This document shows, one piece after another, positions 25,088 to 32,915 of a stretch of DNA of 64,000 nt. The notes under the pieces are model-generated. The model saw nothing but the letters and a program-made list of their open reading frames with translations, was not told where the DNA came from and did no database searches. The stretch covers positions 62,001-126,000 of the forward strand of contig NZ_JAIQDB010000001.1 in assembly GCF_020037475.1 (NCBI RefSeq). The letters run 5' to 3'. This DNA is from Sutcliffiella deserti. GTDB lineage: Bacteria; Bacillota; Bacilli; Bacillales; Bacillaceae_I. The translations under genes were made by a program, and so were the position numbers. Each line of letters begins with the position of its first letter. The stretch's first letter is position 1.

Positions 25088-26234
25088 TTTGATACACAAG
25101 ATTAAAAATCGTGGCTGGATATGGCTTTCTATCTTTTTAGTGATGTTTTTGCTTGGTAGTTTTTTCATTTTATCAAAAGAACAAAATGCCTATCTTCCCT
25201 ACGATACTCACTCTCCTTCACCAACAGGGTTAAAAGCCTTTTATACATATTTAACAGATAAAATTGAGGAAGTAGACAGGTGGGAAGAAAAGCCTAGCCT
25301 ACTTCCTGAAGCAGAACATAGTTTACTTATCATGGCAGAGCCGTATTCCGTACCTAATAACGAGACTATGAAAGATTATGAATCATTTATGGACAAAGGC
25401 AACACCATCCTGCTTATGATGCAAAATCCAAATTCAATGTTTGATGTGGAAACTGAAACTATTGATCGTTCTTCTATAGGGCAGATAACAGTAGTGAAGA
25501 CTCAACAAGATAGTAATGAGTATCGTGCTCATGTTACTTCTCCTATTCGTTTGAAAGCAGAAGAGGATGATGAAGTTCTGTTATATGACTCAAGCGGTAT
25601 AATCGCTTTAAAACGTCCTTTCGGTAAGGGCTCCTTAATAGTTTCTAACACACCGGACTGGTTGACTAATGAAATGATTTTACAGGAAAGTCACCTGCCG
25701 CTTGTCTTATCGTTTATCGGAAACGAGTCTACTTTTGCTTTGGAGTCTGTATTATTCGATGAATACATTCATGGAGAACAGAGCGGTTCTACTTTATTTA
25801 CCACTTATCCGCAGTGGTTTCTATTAGTGATGGTGCAAGGAGCATTATGTACATTCCTTCTCCTTTGGAAGCGTGGGAAAAGGTTTGGGCCAATCCTTAT
25901 ACCTAGAACAGAATCGGTTCGTTTTAGCGATGAAAGTTTACGAGCTTTGGCTGCATGGCATATACGGGGTAAACGTTATCAAGATTCGCTAGCAATTCAA
26001 GCAGATTATGTAAAATATGACCTTCAGGAACGGTGGGGGATATCTTCGAGTATGGATTGGGTGGACAGAGCTCCTCTGTTAGCTCGAAAATTACACAATC
26101 GAGATCTTAAAGAATTGCAAACATTTTTACTACAGTTAACTAGCGCTTTAAAAAAGGAGAAAATGAATAGACACGAATATTTATTGTGGTCAAACCGGTT
26201 AGATGAATTAAGGAAAGAGGTGGAAGAAGGATGA
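25080..26234 (+). CDS. DUF4350-domain membrane protein
   Basis: The 384-residue product has a membrane helix near the N-terminus, an extracytoplasmic domain related to GATase-like folds (SPTGLKAFYTYLTDK, LLIMAEPYSVPNNETMKDYESFMDKGNTILLMM, FGKGSLIVSNTPDWLTNEMI), and a second helix followed by a cytoplasmic tail. This matches DUF4350 proteins of MoxR clusters. AAGGAGG lies nine bases upstream of ATG 25080, and the start overlaps the previous stop. The gene ends in an ATGA overlap with the MoxR gene. Confidence 0.8.
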   Translation: MSNLIHKIKNRGWIWLSIFLVMFLLGSFFILSKEQNAYLPYDTHSPSPTGLKAFYTYLTDKIEEVDRWEEKPSLLPEAEHSLLIMAEPYSVPNNETMKDYESFMDKGNTILLMMQNPNSMFDVETETIDRSSIGQITVVKTQQDSNEYRAHVTSPIRLKAEEDDEVLLYDSSGIIALKRPFGKGSLIVSNTPDWLTNEMILQESHLPLVLSFIGNESTFALESVLFDEYIHGEQSGSTLFTTYPQWFLLVMVQGALCTFLLLWKRGKRFGPILIPRTESVRFSDESLRALAAWHIRGKRYQDSLAIQADYVKYDLQERWGISSSMDWVDRAPLLARKLHNRDLKELQTFLLQLTSALKKEKMNRHEYLLWSNRLDELRKEVEEG

Positions 26235-27160
26235 AACCAGAATTAGCATCTTTACTTGAAAAATACGAACAAAGAATTTTAGGGCAGAACACCAATATAA
26301 AACTATTACTTTCAGCTATACTTGCAGGGGGACATGTTTTATTAGAAGGTGTCCCCGGTACAGGAAAAACACAAATGGTTCGTACTCTTGCTAGCTTGCT
26401 TGGTGGCGATTACAATCGCATACAGTTCACTCCAGATTTGCTTCCAAGTGATATCACAGGAAGTACAATTTATAACATGAAAGAAGGAACCTTCCAAACG
26501 TTAAAGGGACCTATTTTTACTAATATTTTGTTAGCCGATGAAATAAATCGAACCCCAGCAAAAACACAGGCGGCTTTACTTGAAGCAATGGAAGAGAACC
26601 AAGTAACAATACAAGGGGAAACATACCCATTATCTGATGCCTTTTTTGTTGTAGCAACACAAAATCCGATTGAATTTGAAGGAACCTATCCTTTACCTGA
26701 GGCGCAACAGGACCGTTTTTTATTTAAATTACACATTCATTTCCCAACGCTTAAAGAGGAAACAGAAGTGTTAAAACAGGTTATTGAAAAAAGCCACGAT
26801 GCTAGCAAAGTTCAACCTGTATTAGACATCGAAACTTTTTTAACAATAAGAAAAGACTTGGAGCAGGTAACCGTTAGTGAGAGTGTTCTGGAATATATAA
26901 TGCAAATAGTAAGGAAAACAAGGGACTCGGATTCGATTCGGTATGGAGCAAGTACACGTGCCGGGATTTCAATTGGAAAAGCCGCGCAAAGCTGGGCATA
27001 TTTGAACGGCCGTAACTATGTTACACCTGATGATATTAAAGTAGTGACGAAACCGGCATTAAGACACCGCATTCAATTATCTCCACACACAGAATTGGAG
27101 GGTGCGACAGTTGACCAGATTATTGAAGAACTTGTGGGGTCGATTCCTGTTCCGAGATAG
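26231..27160 (+). CDS. MoxR-family AAA+ ATPase
   Basis: The 309-residue protein contains Walker A GVPGTGKT, Walker B LLADEINR and the MoxR segment TPAKTQAALLEAMEENQVTI, with the sensor region FFVVATQNPIEFEGTYPLPEAQ. MoxR ATPases act as chaperones that insert metal cofactors or assemble complexes together with VWA or DUF58 partners. Its start overlaps the DUF4350 stop (ATGA), and the DUF58 gene begins inside its 3' end. The substrate is unknown. Confidence 0.93.
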   Translation: MKPELASLLEKYEQRILGQNTNIKLLLSAILAGGHVLLEGVPGTGKTQMVRTLASLLGGDYNRIQFTPDLLPSDITGSTIYNMKEGTFQTLKGPIFTNILLADEINRTPAKTQAALLEAMEENQVTIQGETYPLSDAFFVVATQNPIEFEGTYPLPEAQQDRFLFKLHIHFPTLKEETEVLKQVIEKSHDASKVQPVLDIETFLTIRKDLEQVTVSESVLEYIMQIVRKTRDSDSIRYGASTRAGISIGKAAQSWAYLNGRNYVTPDDIKVVTKPALRHRIQLSPHTELEGATVDQIIEELVGSIPVPR

Positions 27161-28469
27161 GGGGATCCTGCCTACTGGCCGCTTACTGGTAATATTTATT
27201 GTTTTATCTTTAGCTCTCGTCTGCTTGGGTATCTTTGGAATACCTTGGAGCTTTGTTATTTTAACTAATATAGTCATTTTTTTCGTTAGTTTGTTAGACA
27301 TAGTGCTCTCACCTAGCAAGCGTGAGCTCTCGTTTGAACGATTGGTGCCCCATGAGATGGAGAGGGGTATTTCGTATAAAATAGTCATTGATGTGGAGAA
27401 TGCCTCCTCACACGATATTAAATACAGGCTTGTAGATGGTTTACATCAATCTTTCTTCAGACCGTTTCCAACCTCAGGAAGAGTCCAAGCGAATTCCAGC
27501 ATTAGGATGGAATATGAAACTTATGCTCCTGTTCGGGGACTTTACAAGGTGGGGAATTTACATGTTCGTTATCGGAGTACCCTTGGTTTATGGGAGAAAC
27601 AATTATCAGTGCCATTAGAAGATTCTATAAAAGTGATCCCTGATATGACAGAAACCAAGCAATATTTAGAAGATGCCCAGAAATTTCTAAGTTATGAAGG
27701 AATTAAGGTAAGAAAGCATAAAAGTGGAGTAGGGGAATTTTCTAAAATTCGCTCGTATGTAGTAGGAGATGATCCACGTAAAATTAATTGGAGACAAACA
27801 GCAAAACTTCAGGAAGTTATGACAAATGAATATGAACCAGAGCATGGGAAATATATTACGATTCTGATTGATTGCGGTAGAATGATGGGAGCGGAATTAA
27901 GACAAGGCAACAGGCTGGAGAAAGCCTTAGAAGCTGCTTTAACCGTAACAGCTGCTGCATTGCAAAAAGGAGACTATGTTGCAGTACTTGCATTTTCTAA
28001 AAAAGTAAAGGTGTATATTCCCCCTGGTAAAGGGATGTCGCATCTTCAAACCATTCTGCAAGCAATCTATCATCTTGAAGTAGATGCGGTTGAATCTAAT
28101 TATGGAGAAGTATTGCATTATTTACAGCTTGTTCAAAAGAAACGCAGCCTCTTGCTTTTATTTAGTGATATTCAGTCGTTTCTTCATGAGGAAAGTGCGC
28201 TATTGTATTTAAAACGCTTAAGACAGAGACATCTGTTCCTTATGATTGGTGTAGAAGATGAAATACTAAGAAAAAGAGGAAAGGAAGCTCCTTTGACATA
28301 TCAACAGGCAATGGTTAAAAGCATGGCACAGCAGCAGATTATGATAAAAAGACACGAAAAAGCAAAATGGGAAAAGCAAGGCCTCCTAATGGTGGAGGCC
28401 CGTGAAGAGAAACTCGCAACGGCAGCGGTTTCCTATTATATTGACATGATTAACAGAGGCTTACTGTAA
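27111..28469 (+). CDS. DUF58-domain protein (MoxR partner, YeaD-like)
   Basis: This 452-residue protein starts with RFLFRDRGILPTGRLL and two membrane helices, followed by a beta-rich region and the DUF58 signature GVGEFSKIRSYVVGDDPRKINWRQTAKLQEVMTNEYEPE. A vWA-like metal site is visible in ITILIDCGRMMG. TTG 27111 is chosen because GGAGGG (27097-27102) lies eight bases upstream; a GTG at 27102 would overlap that site. The start is 50 bp inside the MoxR gene. The 3' end overlaps the convergent SpoIIM-like gene by nine bases. Confidence 0.85.
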   Translation: MTRLLKNLWGRFLFRDRGILPTGRLLVIFIVLSLALVCLGIFGIPWSFVILTNIVIFFVSLLDIVLSPSKRELSFERLVPHEMERGISYKIVIDVENASSHDIKYRLVDGLHQSFFRPFPTSGRVQANSSIRMEYETYAPVRGLYKVGNLHVRYRSTLGLWEKQLSVPLEDSIKVIPDMTETKQYLEDAQKFLSYEGIKVRKHKSGVGEFSKIRSYVVGDDPRKINWRQTAKLQEVMTNEYEPEHGKYITILIDCGRMMGAELRQGNRLEKALEAALTVTAAALQKGDYVAVLAFSKKVKVYIPPGKGMSHLQTILQAIYHLEVDAVESNYGEVLHYLQLVQKKRSLLLLFSDIQSFLHEESALLYLKRLRQRHLFLMIGVEDEILRKRGKEAPLTYQQAMVKSMAQQQIMIKRHEKAKWEKQGLLMVEAREEKLATAAVSYYIDMINRGLL

Positions 28470-29423
28470 TTGACTTTTTTGAACACGTAGTTTGCCAATT
28501 ACGATGTAGAATATTAGTCCGAATACAGTTAAAATTGCAACAGCATATTTTGCTTCAAGGGAAATAGCAGCAGGTGTAATAAAACCTTCGATTACACCTG
28601 CAATAATAAATAGTGGAATGGTACCAAGCAATAGTTGTACAGAACGTTTACCTTGTTCCTTTAGTTGGTAGCCTCGAGAGTACGGTCCAGGTACAAAAAG
28701 TTTGTAACCCATTAGGAGACCTGCTCCACCTGCAATAAAAATAGCAGTTAACTCAATCATCCCATGAGGAACGATGTAAGCCCAGAATTCATATGTTTTG
28801 CCATAATGCCAAAAGAGAGCGGCTATAGCCCCCACTATTATTCCATTGTAAATTAGTACATAAACAGTCAGGATACCAAAGGTCAGACCGCCAGCAAAAG
28901 CCAGAAACGCGACCTGGATATTGTTCGTCATTATTGCTGCTGACATAAACGGAGCATCTACCTGACCATCATTATCTCCCAAGCGCTCTGGATCAAAGTT
29001 GTTAGCCATCTCTGCTGGAAGGACAAAGTATAGAAGAAGTTCGTCACTCGCAACCGCTGCAAAGCTTCCTAAACCACCAAGAATAAATAGCATCATTGCG
29101 ATTAGAACAGTTTTCCATTGGTCAGCAAGCAAACCAACAAACCTAGTCCCAAAAAAATTCTTAGCCTGCTTCCAACTGGACATTTGATCTTTATAAAGTA
29201 AATTATGAGATTTAGAAACAAGACCATTTAAGTAGGAGGTAATTTCCTCCTTGGGGAAATAGGTTTGTGAGTAAGAAAGATGTTGGGCTGCTTTACGATA
29301 AAGCCGATGAAACCTGCTAATCTGCAAGCCAGTCAACCTATTCTTTTTATGTAAAAGGGAAACTGTTTCTTCTAACTCTTTCCATTCGTTTCGATGTAAT
29401 TTCACGAACTGTTTCACATTCAT
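28461..29423 (-). CDS. SpoIIM-family membrane protein
   Basis: The 320-residue protein has a charged N-terminal helical part (HRNEWKELEETVSLLHKKNRLTGLQISRFHRLYRKAA) and a C-terminal membrane domain of about six helices. The motif MTNNIQVAFLAFAGGLTFGILTVYVLIYNGIIVGAIAALFW is characteristic of the stage II sporulation protein M family. Family members next to MoxR/DUF58 and RDD proteins are widespread and not sporulation-specific, so a sporulation role is not implied. It is divergent from the RDD gene and converges on DUF58 with a 9-bp overlap. Confidence 0.85.
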   Translation of the reverse strand: MNVKQFVKLHRNEWKELEETVSLLHKKNRLTGLQISRFHRLYRKAAQHLSYSQTYFPKEEITSYLNGLVSKSHNLLYKDQMSSWKQAKNFFGTRFVGLLADQWKTVLIAMMLFILGGLGSFAAVASDELLLYFVLPAEMANNFDPERLGDNDGQVDAPFMSAAIMTNNIQVAFLAFAGGLTFGILTVYVLIYNGIIVGAIAALFWHYGKTYEFWAYIVPHGMIELTAIFIAGGAGLLMGYKLFVPGPYSRGYQLKEQGKRSVQLLLGTIPLFIIAGVIEGFITPAAISLEAKYAVAILTVFGLIFYIVIGKLRVQKSQLQ

Positions 29424-29532
29424 TTAAGTGTACACCCTCTTGTTATTATTCAACAATCTCTCTTATTATAGTAATATTATAGAAAAATAGAAACACTTAT
29501 AGTAAAATTTATCCATGAAATGAGGTTATCTT

Positions 29533-30339
29533 TTGAACGCAGAACAGGTGGACATAAAAACGCCAGAATATGTTTCCTTGCAATTCCAATCTGCTGGTCT
29601 CGGAAGTCGAGCAGCCGCATTTATTGTTGATCAATTGATTCTTATGATTGTGAACATCCTGATTGTTATCGGTCTTTTACTAATGTTAAATGCATCTATG
29701 ATGGATTTTCTACTTTTGGATATGCCTTCTTATTTAGTAGCTGGAGCCATATTATTAATCTTTGTTGTGCGGTGGGGTTATTTTTTTGCGTTTGAATATT
29801 TTTCAGGAGGAAGCACAATCGGTAAAAAAATGGTTGGAATTCGAGTAATACAAGAAAACGGACACAGTATTACATTACTTTCGAGCTTAATAAGAAACCT
29901 TTTGCGAATCATTGATAGCCTTCCTATAAATTATCTAATAGGGATGCTTATGATATTCTTTCACCCTAAGCATAAGCGGTTAGGGGACTTGGTGGCTGGG
30001 ACCATTGTTGTCCACGAAAGAAGAAAGAAGCGGAAGAAAAAAAAGCAGACCAAGTTAGAACAGGAAATTTATATTCGTGGACTTTCAAAGGATCAACTGC
30101 AATTAGGAGAGTGGGACATCAGTCGCGTTTCTCAGAAGGATTGGGAACTTTTACGAACCTATATTAATCGTTTTATGGAACTTTCCCTAGATGACAGAAT
30201 TATGTTAACACGCAAAGTAGCAGAAATCATCGGTCCAAAACTGGGTTGGGATATAAGTGAAAAGGGCTATCGAGAACTTGAAAATAACTTGCTTGTCCTT
30301 TATTTAATATTAAAAGAGGAATGGGAGTTTGAAATTTAG
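29533..30339 (+). CDS. RDD-family membrane protein
   Basis: The 268-residue protein contains an RDD domain: GLGSRAAAFIVDQLILMIVN at the start, three membrane helices, and the IGKKMVGIRVIQENG and HKRLGDLVAGTIVVHE motifs with conserved Arg and Asp residues. The C-terminal 100 residues are soluble and charged (KRKKKKQTK). The TTG start has GAGG seven bases upstream. It lies next to the SpoIIM-like gene as in many MoxR clusters. The family is linked to transport or ion homeostasis; its exact role is unknown. Confidence 0.85.
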   Translation: MNAEQVDIKTPEYVSLQFQSAGLGSRAAAFIVDQLILMIVNILIVIGLLLMLNASMMDFLLLDMPSYLVAGAILLIFVVRWGYFFAFEYFSGGSTIGKKMVGIRVIQENGHSITLLSSLIRNLLRIIDSLPINYLIGMLMIFFHPKHKRLGDLVAGTIVVHERRKKRKKKKQTKLEQEIYIRGLSKDQLQLGEWDISRVSQKDWELLRTYINRFMELSLDDRIMLTRKVAEIIGPKLGWDISEKGYRELENNLLVLYLILKEEWEFEI

Positions 30340-30507
30340 GTTTAAACTCTAGAATTTTGTGGTAATATAAAATTGTAATGCTTTAGTGGTTTAGTGGATA
30401 TTGCAGGCGAAAGATAATTTATAAGGACAAAGAATGGTTAGGTTACATATTCTTCGCACAGATTATTGTTCAGCGAATTCTTTTTTAAAATTTATTTTAA
30501 AATTCAT

Positions 30508-30536
30508 TTGCTTTTTAAAGATTTATCTGTTATTCT
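30508..30536 (+). promoter_or_regulatory. Candidate sigma-A promoter of the cold-shock gene
   Basis: TTGCTT and TATTCT are separated by 17 bases. Transcription would start near 30543, leaving a leader of about 120 bases before the cold-shock ATG, as expected for a thermosensing mRNA. Confidence 0.5.
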
Positions 30537-30631
30537 AAAGAAGAATTATTTTTGTTCGGTCCTCTAGGTTATGAATAAGTGTTTAAACTTTTCGCCTTGG
30601 ATATCTAAATGAGCAACTATAGTAATAAAAC

Positions 30632-30654
30632 GTGGATAAAATCCACACAGGAGG
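30632..30654 (+). promoter_or_regulatory. Leader hairpin beside the cold-shock ribosome-binding site
   Basis: GTGGAT pairs perfectly with ATCCAC around an AAA loop at 30632-30646. The Shine-Dalgarno AGGAGG follows two bases later at 30649-30654. This stem could help set the accessibility of the ribosome-binding site. Confidence 0.5.
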
Positions 30655-30662
30655 AAACAATT

Positions 30663-30863
30663 ATGCAACAAGGTACAGTAAAATGGTTTAACGCAGAAAA
30701 AGGATTTGGCTTCATCGAAATCGAAGGTGGAGAAGATGTATTCGTACATTTCTCAGCTATCCAAGGCGAAGGCTTTAAATCTTTAGACGAAGGCCAAAAA
30801 GTTACATTTGACACTGAGCAAGGTCAACGTGGACTTCAAGCTACTAACGTTAACAAAGCGTAA
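30663..30863 (+). CDS. Cold-shock protein (CspA/CspB family)
   Basis: The 66-residue product is a complete CSD beta-barrel with RNP1 (KGFGFIEI) and RNP2 (VFVHFSAI) motifs and the usual start [14 protein letters not shown]. It binds single-stranded RNA and acts as an RNA chaperone. ATG 30663 has AGGAGG eight bases upstream; a longer in-frame start at 30609 is part of the leader. The gene ends before a strong terminator. Confidence 0.96.
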   Translation: MQQGTVKWFNAEKGFGFIEIEGGEDVFVHFSAIQGEGFKSLDEGQKVTFDTEQGQRGLQATNVNKA

Positions 30864-30871
30864 TAACGGAG

Positions 30872-30899
30872 GGACTCTTTTATAAGAGTCCTTTTTTTT
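30872..30899 (+). terminator. Terminator after the cold-shock gene
   Basis: GGACTCTT pairs with AAGAGTCC around a 4-base loop, followed by eight T. Confidence 0.9.
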
Positions 30900-30979
30900 G
30901 TGTTTATAAGTGACAACATATGAGTGATTGTATTAGTGAGCGGTGTTAAAGTTCTTTGGGAATACCTGCTTTGGAGCGA

Positions 30980-31062
30980 AAGGCGGAGACTCTAAAGGGG
31001 GAGGCTCCAGTACCCCCAGTGGAACGTGTAGGCTTTTGCGGAAATCAAGAGCGGCGTTAACA
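30980..31062 (+). repeat. GGCGGAGACT-type dispersed intergenic repeat (copy C)
   Basis: This copy reads AGGCGGAGACTCTAAAGGGG, then CCCCCAGTGGAACGTGTAGG and TTTTGCGGAAATCAAGAGCGG followed by CGTTAAC. It is homologous to copy B (18031-18100) in inverted orientation and to fragment A (17397-17430). Confidence 0.75.
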
Positions 31063-31067
31063 TAACC

Positions 31068-31104
31068 AAAAAAAAAGACCGACTACTGAAATAGTAGCCG
31101 GTCT
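31068..31104 (-). terminator. Terminator-like hairpin oriented to the minus strand
   Basis: AGACCG, A, CTACT pairs with AGTAG, C, CGGTCT around GAAAT. The left flank is a run of nine A, so a T-run follows the hairpin only on the minus strand. No minus-strand gene lies upstream of it, so what it would terminate is unclear. Confidence 0.6.
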
Positions 31105-31212
31105 CGGAAAAAACATGTTACAGGTAATAAAATGGTTAGGACAATCATAACACATATTGCAGAGAACACCTAAACAAATTTTAAAAACTTGAAAAAGGGT
31201 ACAGTTGATTAT

Positions 31213-31241
31213 TTGACACGTTCGTTGGAGAGTGTTATATT
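31213..31241 (+). promoter_or_regulatory. Consensus sigma-A promoter of the dioxygenase gene
   Basis: TTGACA (31213-31218) and TATATT (31236-31241) have exactly 17 bases between them. The MhqR box begins at the next base. Confidence 0.85.
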
Positions 31242-31259
31242 TATCTCGAATTCGAGATA
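31242..31259. promoter_or_regulatory. MhqR operator
   Basis: TATCTCGAATTCGAGATA is a perfect palindrome identical to the core MhqR consensus of B. subtilis as I remember it. It directly follows the -10 box and covers the transcription start, so a bound repressor would block initiation. The downstream gene encodes a member of the MhqA/MhqE/MhqO dioxygenase family, which is the known target class. Confidence 0.88.
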
Positions 31260-31299
31260 ATTTGCTGATAAAGTATAAAGCTAACTAGGAGGATTTTGA

Positions 31300-32277
31300 A
31301 TGAGAGATTTAAAAGGCGTTCACCACGTAACAGCGATAACGAGTAGTGCTGAAAAGAACTATGATTTTTTCACGAATGTTTTAGGTATGAGACTTGTTAA
31401 GAAAACGGTTAACCAAGACGACATCCAAACCTATCATTTATTTTTTGCAGACGATGTAGGAAGTCCCGGGACGGATATAACCTTTTTTGATTTTCCGGGA
31501 ATCCATAAAGGTACCCATGGGACAAATGAAATTTTTCAAACAGGGCTCCGAGTACCATCTGATAAAGCTTTGAAGTACTGGGCTAACAGGTTTGAAAGAC
31601 TCGAAATCAAACATACTGAAATTAAGGAGCAGTTTGGAAAAAAAGTTCTTTCTTTTGTAGATTTTGATGATCAACAATACCAATTAATATCTGATGAAGC
31701 TAATCACGGTGTGGCATCAGGTACTCCCTGGCAGAACGGACCTATTCCATTAGAGTTTGCTATCACGGGTCTTGGACCACTTTTTGTCCGTATCGCCAAT
31801 TTTGAATATTTTAAAGAAGTTCTGGAAAAAGTACTTCTATTTAAAGAGATAGCTAGCGAAGAATCAACTTATTTATTTGAAGTAGGGGAAGGAGGCAATG
31901 GTGCTCAGATTATTGTAGAACATAATGCAAAGTTGCCTCAAGCCATTCAAGGTTACGGTACCGTTCACCATGCGGCTTTTCGAGTCGAAGATCGCACGGA
32001 TATAGATGATTGGAATAGAAGGCTGCAAGGCTTTGGTTTTCAAACTTCTGGACACGTCGACCGTTATTTTTTCGAATCCTTATATGCAAGAGTTGCTCCA
32101 CAAATCTTGTTCGAATTTGCAACAGATGGTCCTGGTTTTATGGGAGATGAACCTTATGAAACACTTGGAGAAAAATTGTCTTTACCACCTTTCCTTGAAT
32201 CAAAAAGAGAGCAAATAGAAAAATCTGTTCGTCAATTTGATACAATTAGAAGTACCATAAAGTTTGTTAAAGAATAA
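31300..32277 (+). CDS. Ring-cleaving dioxygenase, VOC family (MhqA/MhqE/MhqO type)
   Basis: This 325-residue protein has two glyoxalase/VOC modules. The first opens with GVHHVTAITSSAEKNYDFFTNVLGMRLVKKTVNQDD; the second contains GTVHHAAFRVEDRTDIDDW. Histidines in HHV and VHH and the glutamate in ILFEFATDGPGF are the expected metal ligands. Family members open hydroquinone rings in a thiol-dependent way and protect against quinones. The ATG has AGGAGG upstream. Promoter and operator show it belongs to an MhqR regulon, although no mhqR gene is in the window. It appears monocistronic. Confidence 0.93.
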   Translation: MRDLKGVHHVTAITSSAEKNYDFFTNVLGMRLVKKTVNQDDIQTYHLFFADDVGSPGTDITFFDFPGIHKGTHGTNEIFQTGLRVPSDKALKYWANRFERLEIKHTEIKEQFGKKVLSFVDFDDQQYQLISDEANHGVASGTPWQNGPIPLEFAITGLGPLFVRIANFEYFKEVLEKVLLFKEIASEESTYLFEVGEGGNGAQIIVEHNAKLPQAIQGYGTVHHAAFRVEDRTDIDDWNRRLQGFGFQTSGHVDRYFFESLYARVAPQILFEFATDGPGFMGDEPYETLGEKLSLPPFLESKREQIEKSVRQFDTIRSTIKFVKE

Positions 32278-32343
32278 ACAGATGGAGGATTATCTCTTTC
32301 TGGTAACTTTGGAAAGCAGTTGCCACTACTGAACACACTAAAA

Positions 32344-32371
32344 TAGCATTGTGCCATTATGCACAATGCTA
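32344..32371. terminator. Perfect hairpin downstream of the dioxygenase
   Basis: TAGCATTGTGC pairs perfectly with GCACAATGCTA around a 6-base loop. No T-run follows on either side, so termination is only inferred from position. Confidence 0.5.
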
Positions 32372-32455
32372 CTTGTGGTGCTATATATTAGGGAGGGGGA
32401 TACTCAAAGGCAAAATCGGTAATATGGTTATGGTCAGGCTATTCTGTCACTATGG

Positions 32456-32602
32456 TTATAACTTGTCTTCTAAACAATCTAAACCCTTTCTGATTCTTTT
32501 GATTATTCTAGCTGCTACGCGATTTCTTAAAGCTTCGTACATTTCTAATTCTTCTTGGTAATCTTCTCCGATGTTTTCCAAAAGATCATGAATCCTCTGC
32601 AT
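32456..32602 (-). CDS. Small charged protein, 48 residues
   Basis: The start ATG at 32602 has an excellent ribosome-binding site, AAGGGGGG, six bases upstream on the minus strand. The product starts MQRIHDLLENIGEDYQEELE and continues as an almost entirely helical, highly charged peptide (acidic first half, basic ARIIKRIRKG, then LDCLEDKL). No membrane helix is present. It does not overlap another credible gene. I do not recognise the family; by size and charge it could be a small regulator or adaptor. Confidence 0.6.
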   Translation of the reverse strand: MQRIHDLLENIGEDYQEELEMYEALRNRVAARIIKRIRKGLDCLEDKL

Positions 32603-32730
32603 TTCATTCCCCCCTTTCTTCTAGTATCATATGAAAATATTTAGAAGAGGACTGGATATTTGTCTGCTTAAGGTACCCATTTATTAAAAAATGGTAGAGA
32701 TGGTAGAGTTCCATTGTTTGTGATAAAACA

Positions 32731-32915
32731 AAGCTCTTTTCGTAAAGATTGTTGCTGTAAGCCCGTAAAAAATTGGCAATTGGATTTATTACTGCCTTTT
32801 TCTCACCAAATTAAGAGTAACTTTTAGTGGTGAAAAGGAAAAGAGCACGAAAGCAACGGTGGTAACGTGTTGTACCAACATACGTAAAAGCAACAATCAA
32901 TGCGAAAACAGCCTT
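32731..32915. repeat. MITE-like hairpin repeat, copy 2
   Basis: A 185-bp element has terminal inverted repeats: AAGCTCTTTTCGTAAAG then GATTGTTGC at the left, and GCAACAATC then AATGCGAAAACAGCCTT at the right. It shares CAACGGTGGTAACGTGTTGT and flanks with copy 1. Its right end overlaps the stop codon of the DUF3307 gene (32914-32916), as if insertion there fixed that gene's 3' end. No protein is encoded. Confidence 0.7.

Noticed and set aside
28461-29423. True sporulation gene spoIIM
   Set aside because: The family match is clear, but the MoxR/DUF58/RDD context and the long N-terminal domain are those of non-sporulation members.
32349-32561. Plus-strand 70-codon frame
   Set aside because: It has no ribosome-binding site and overlaps the better supported 48-residue gene on the other strand.
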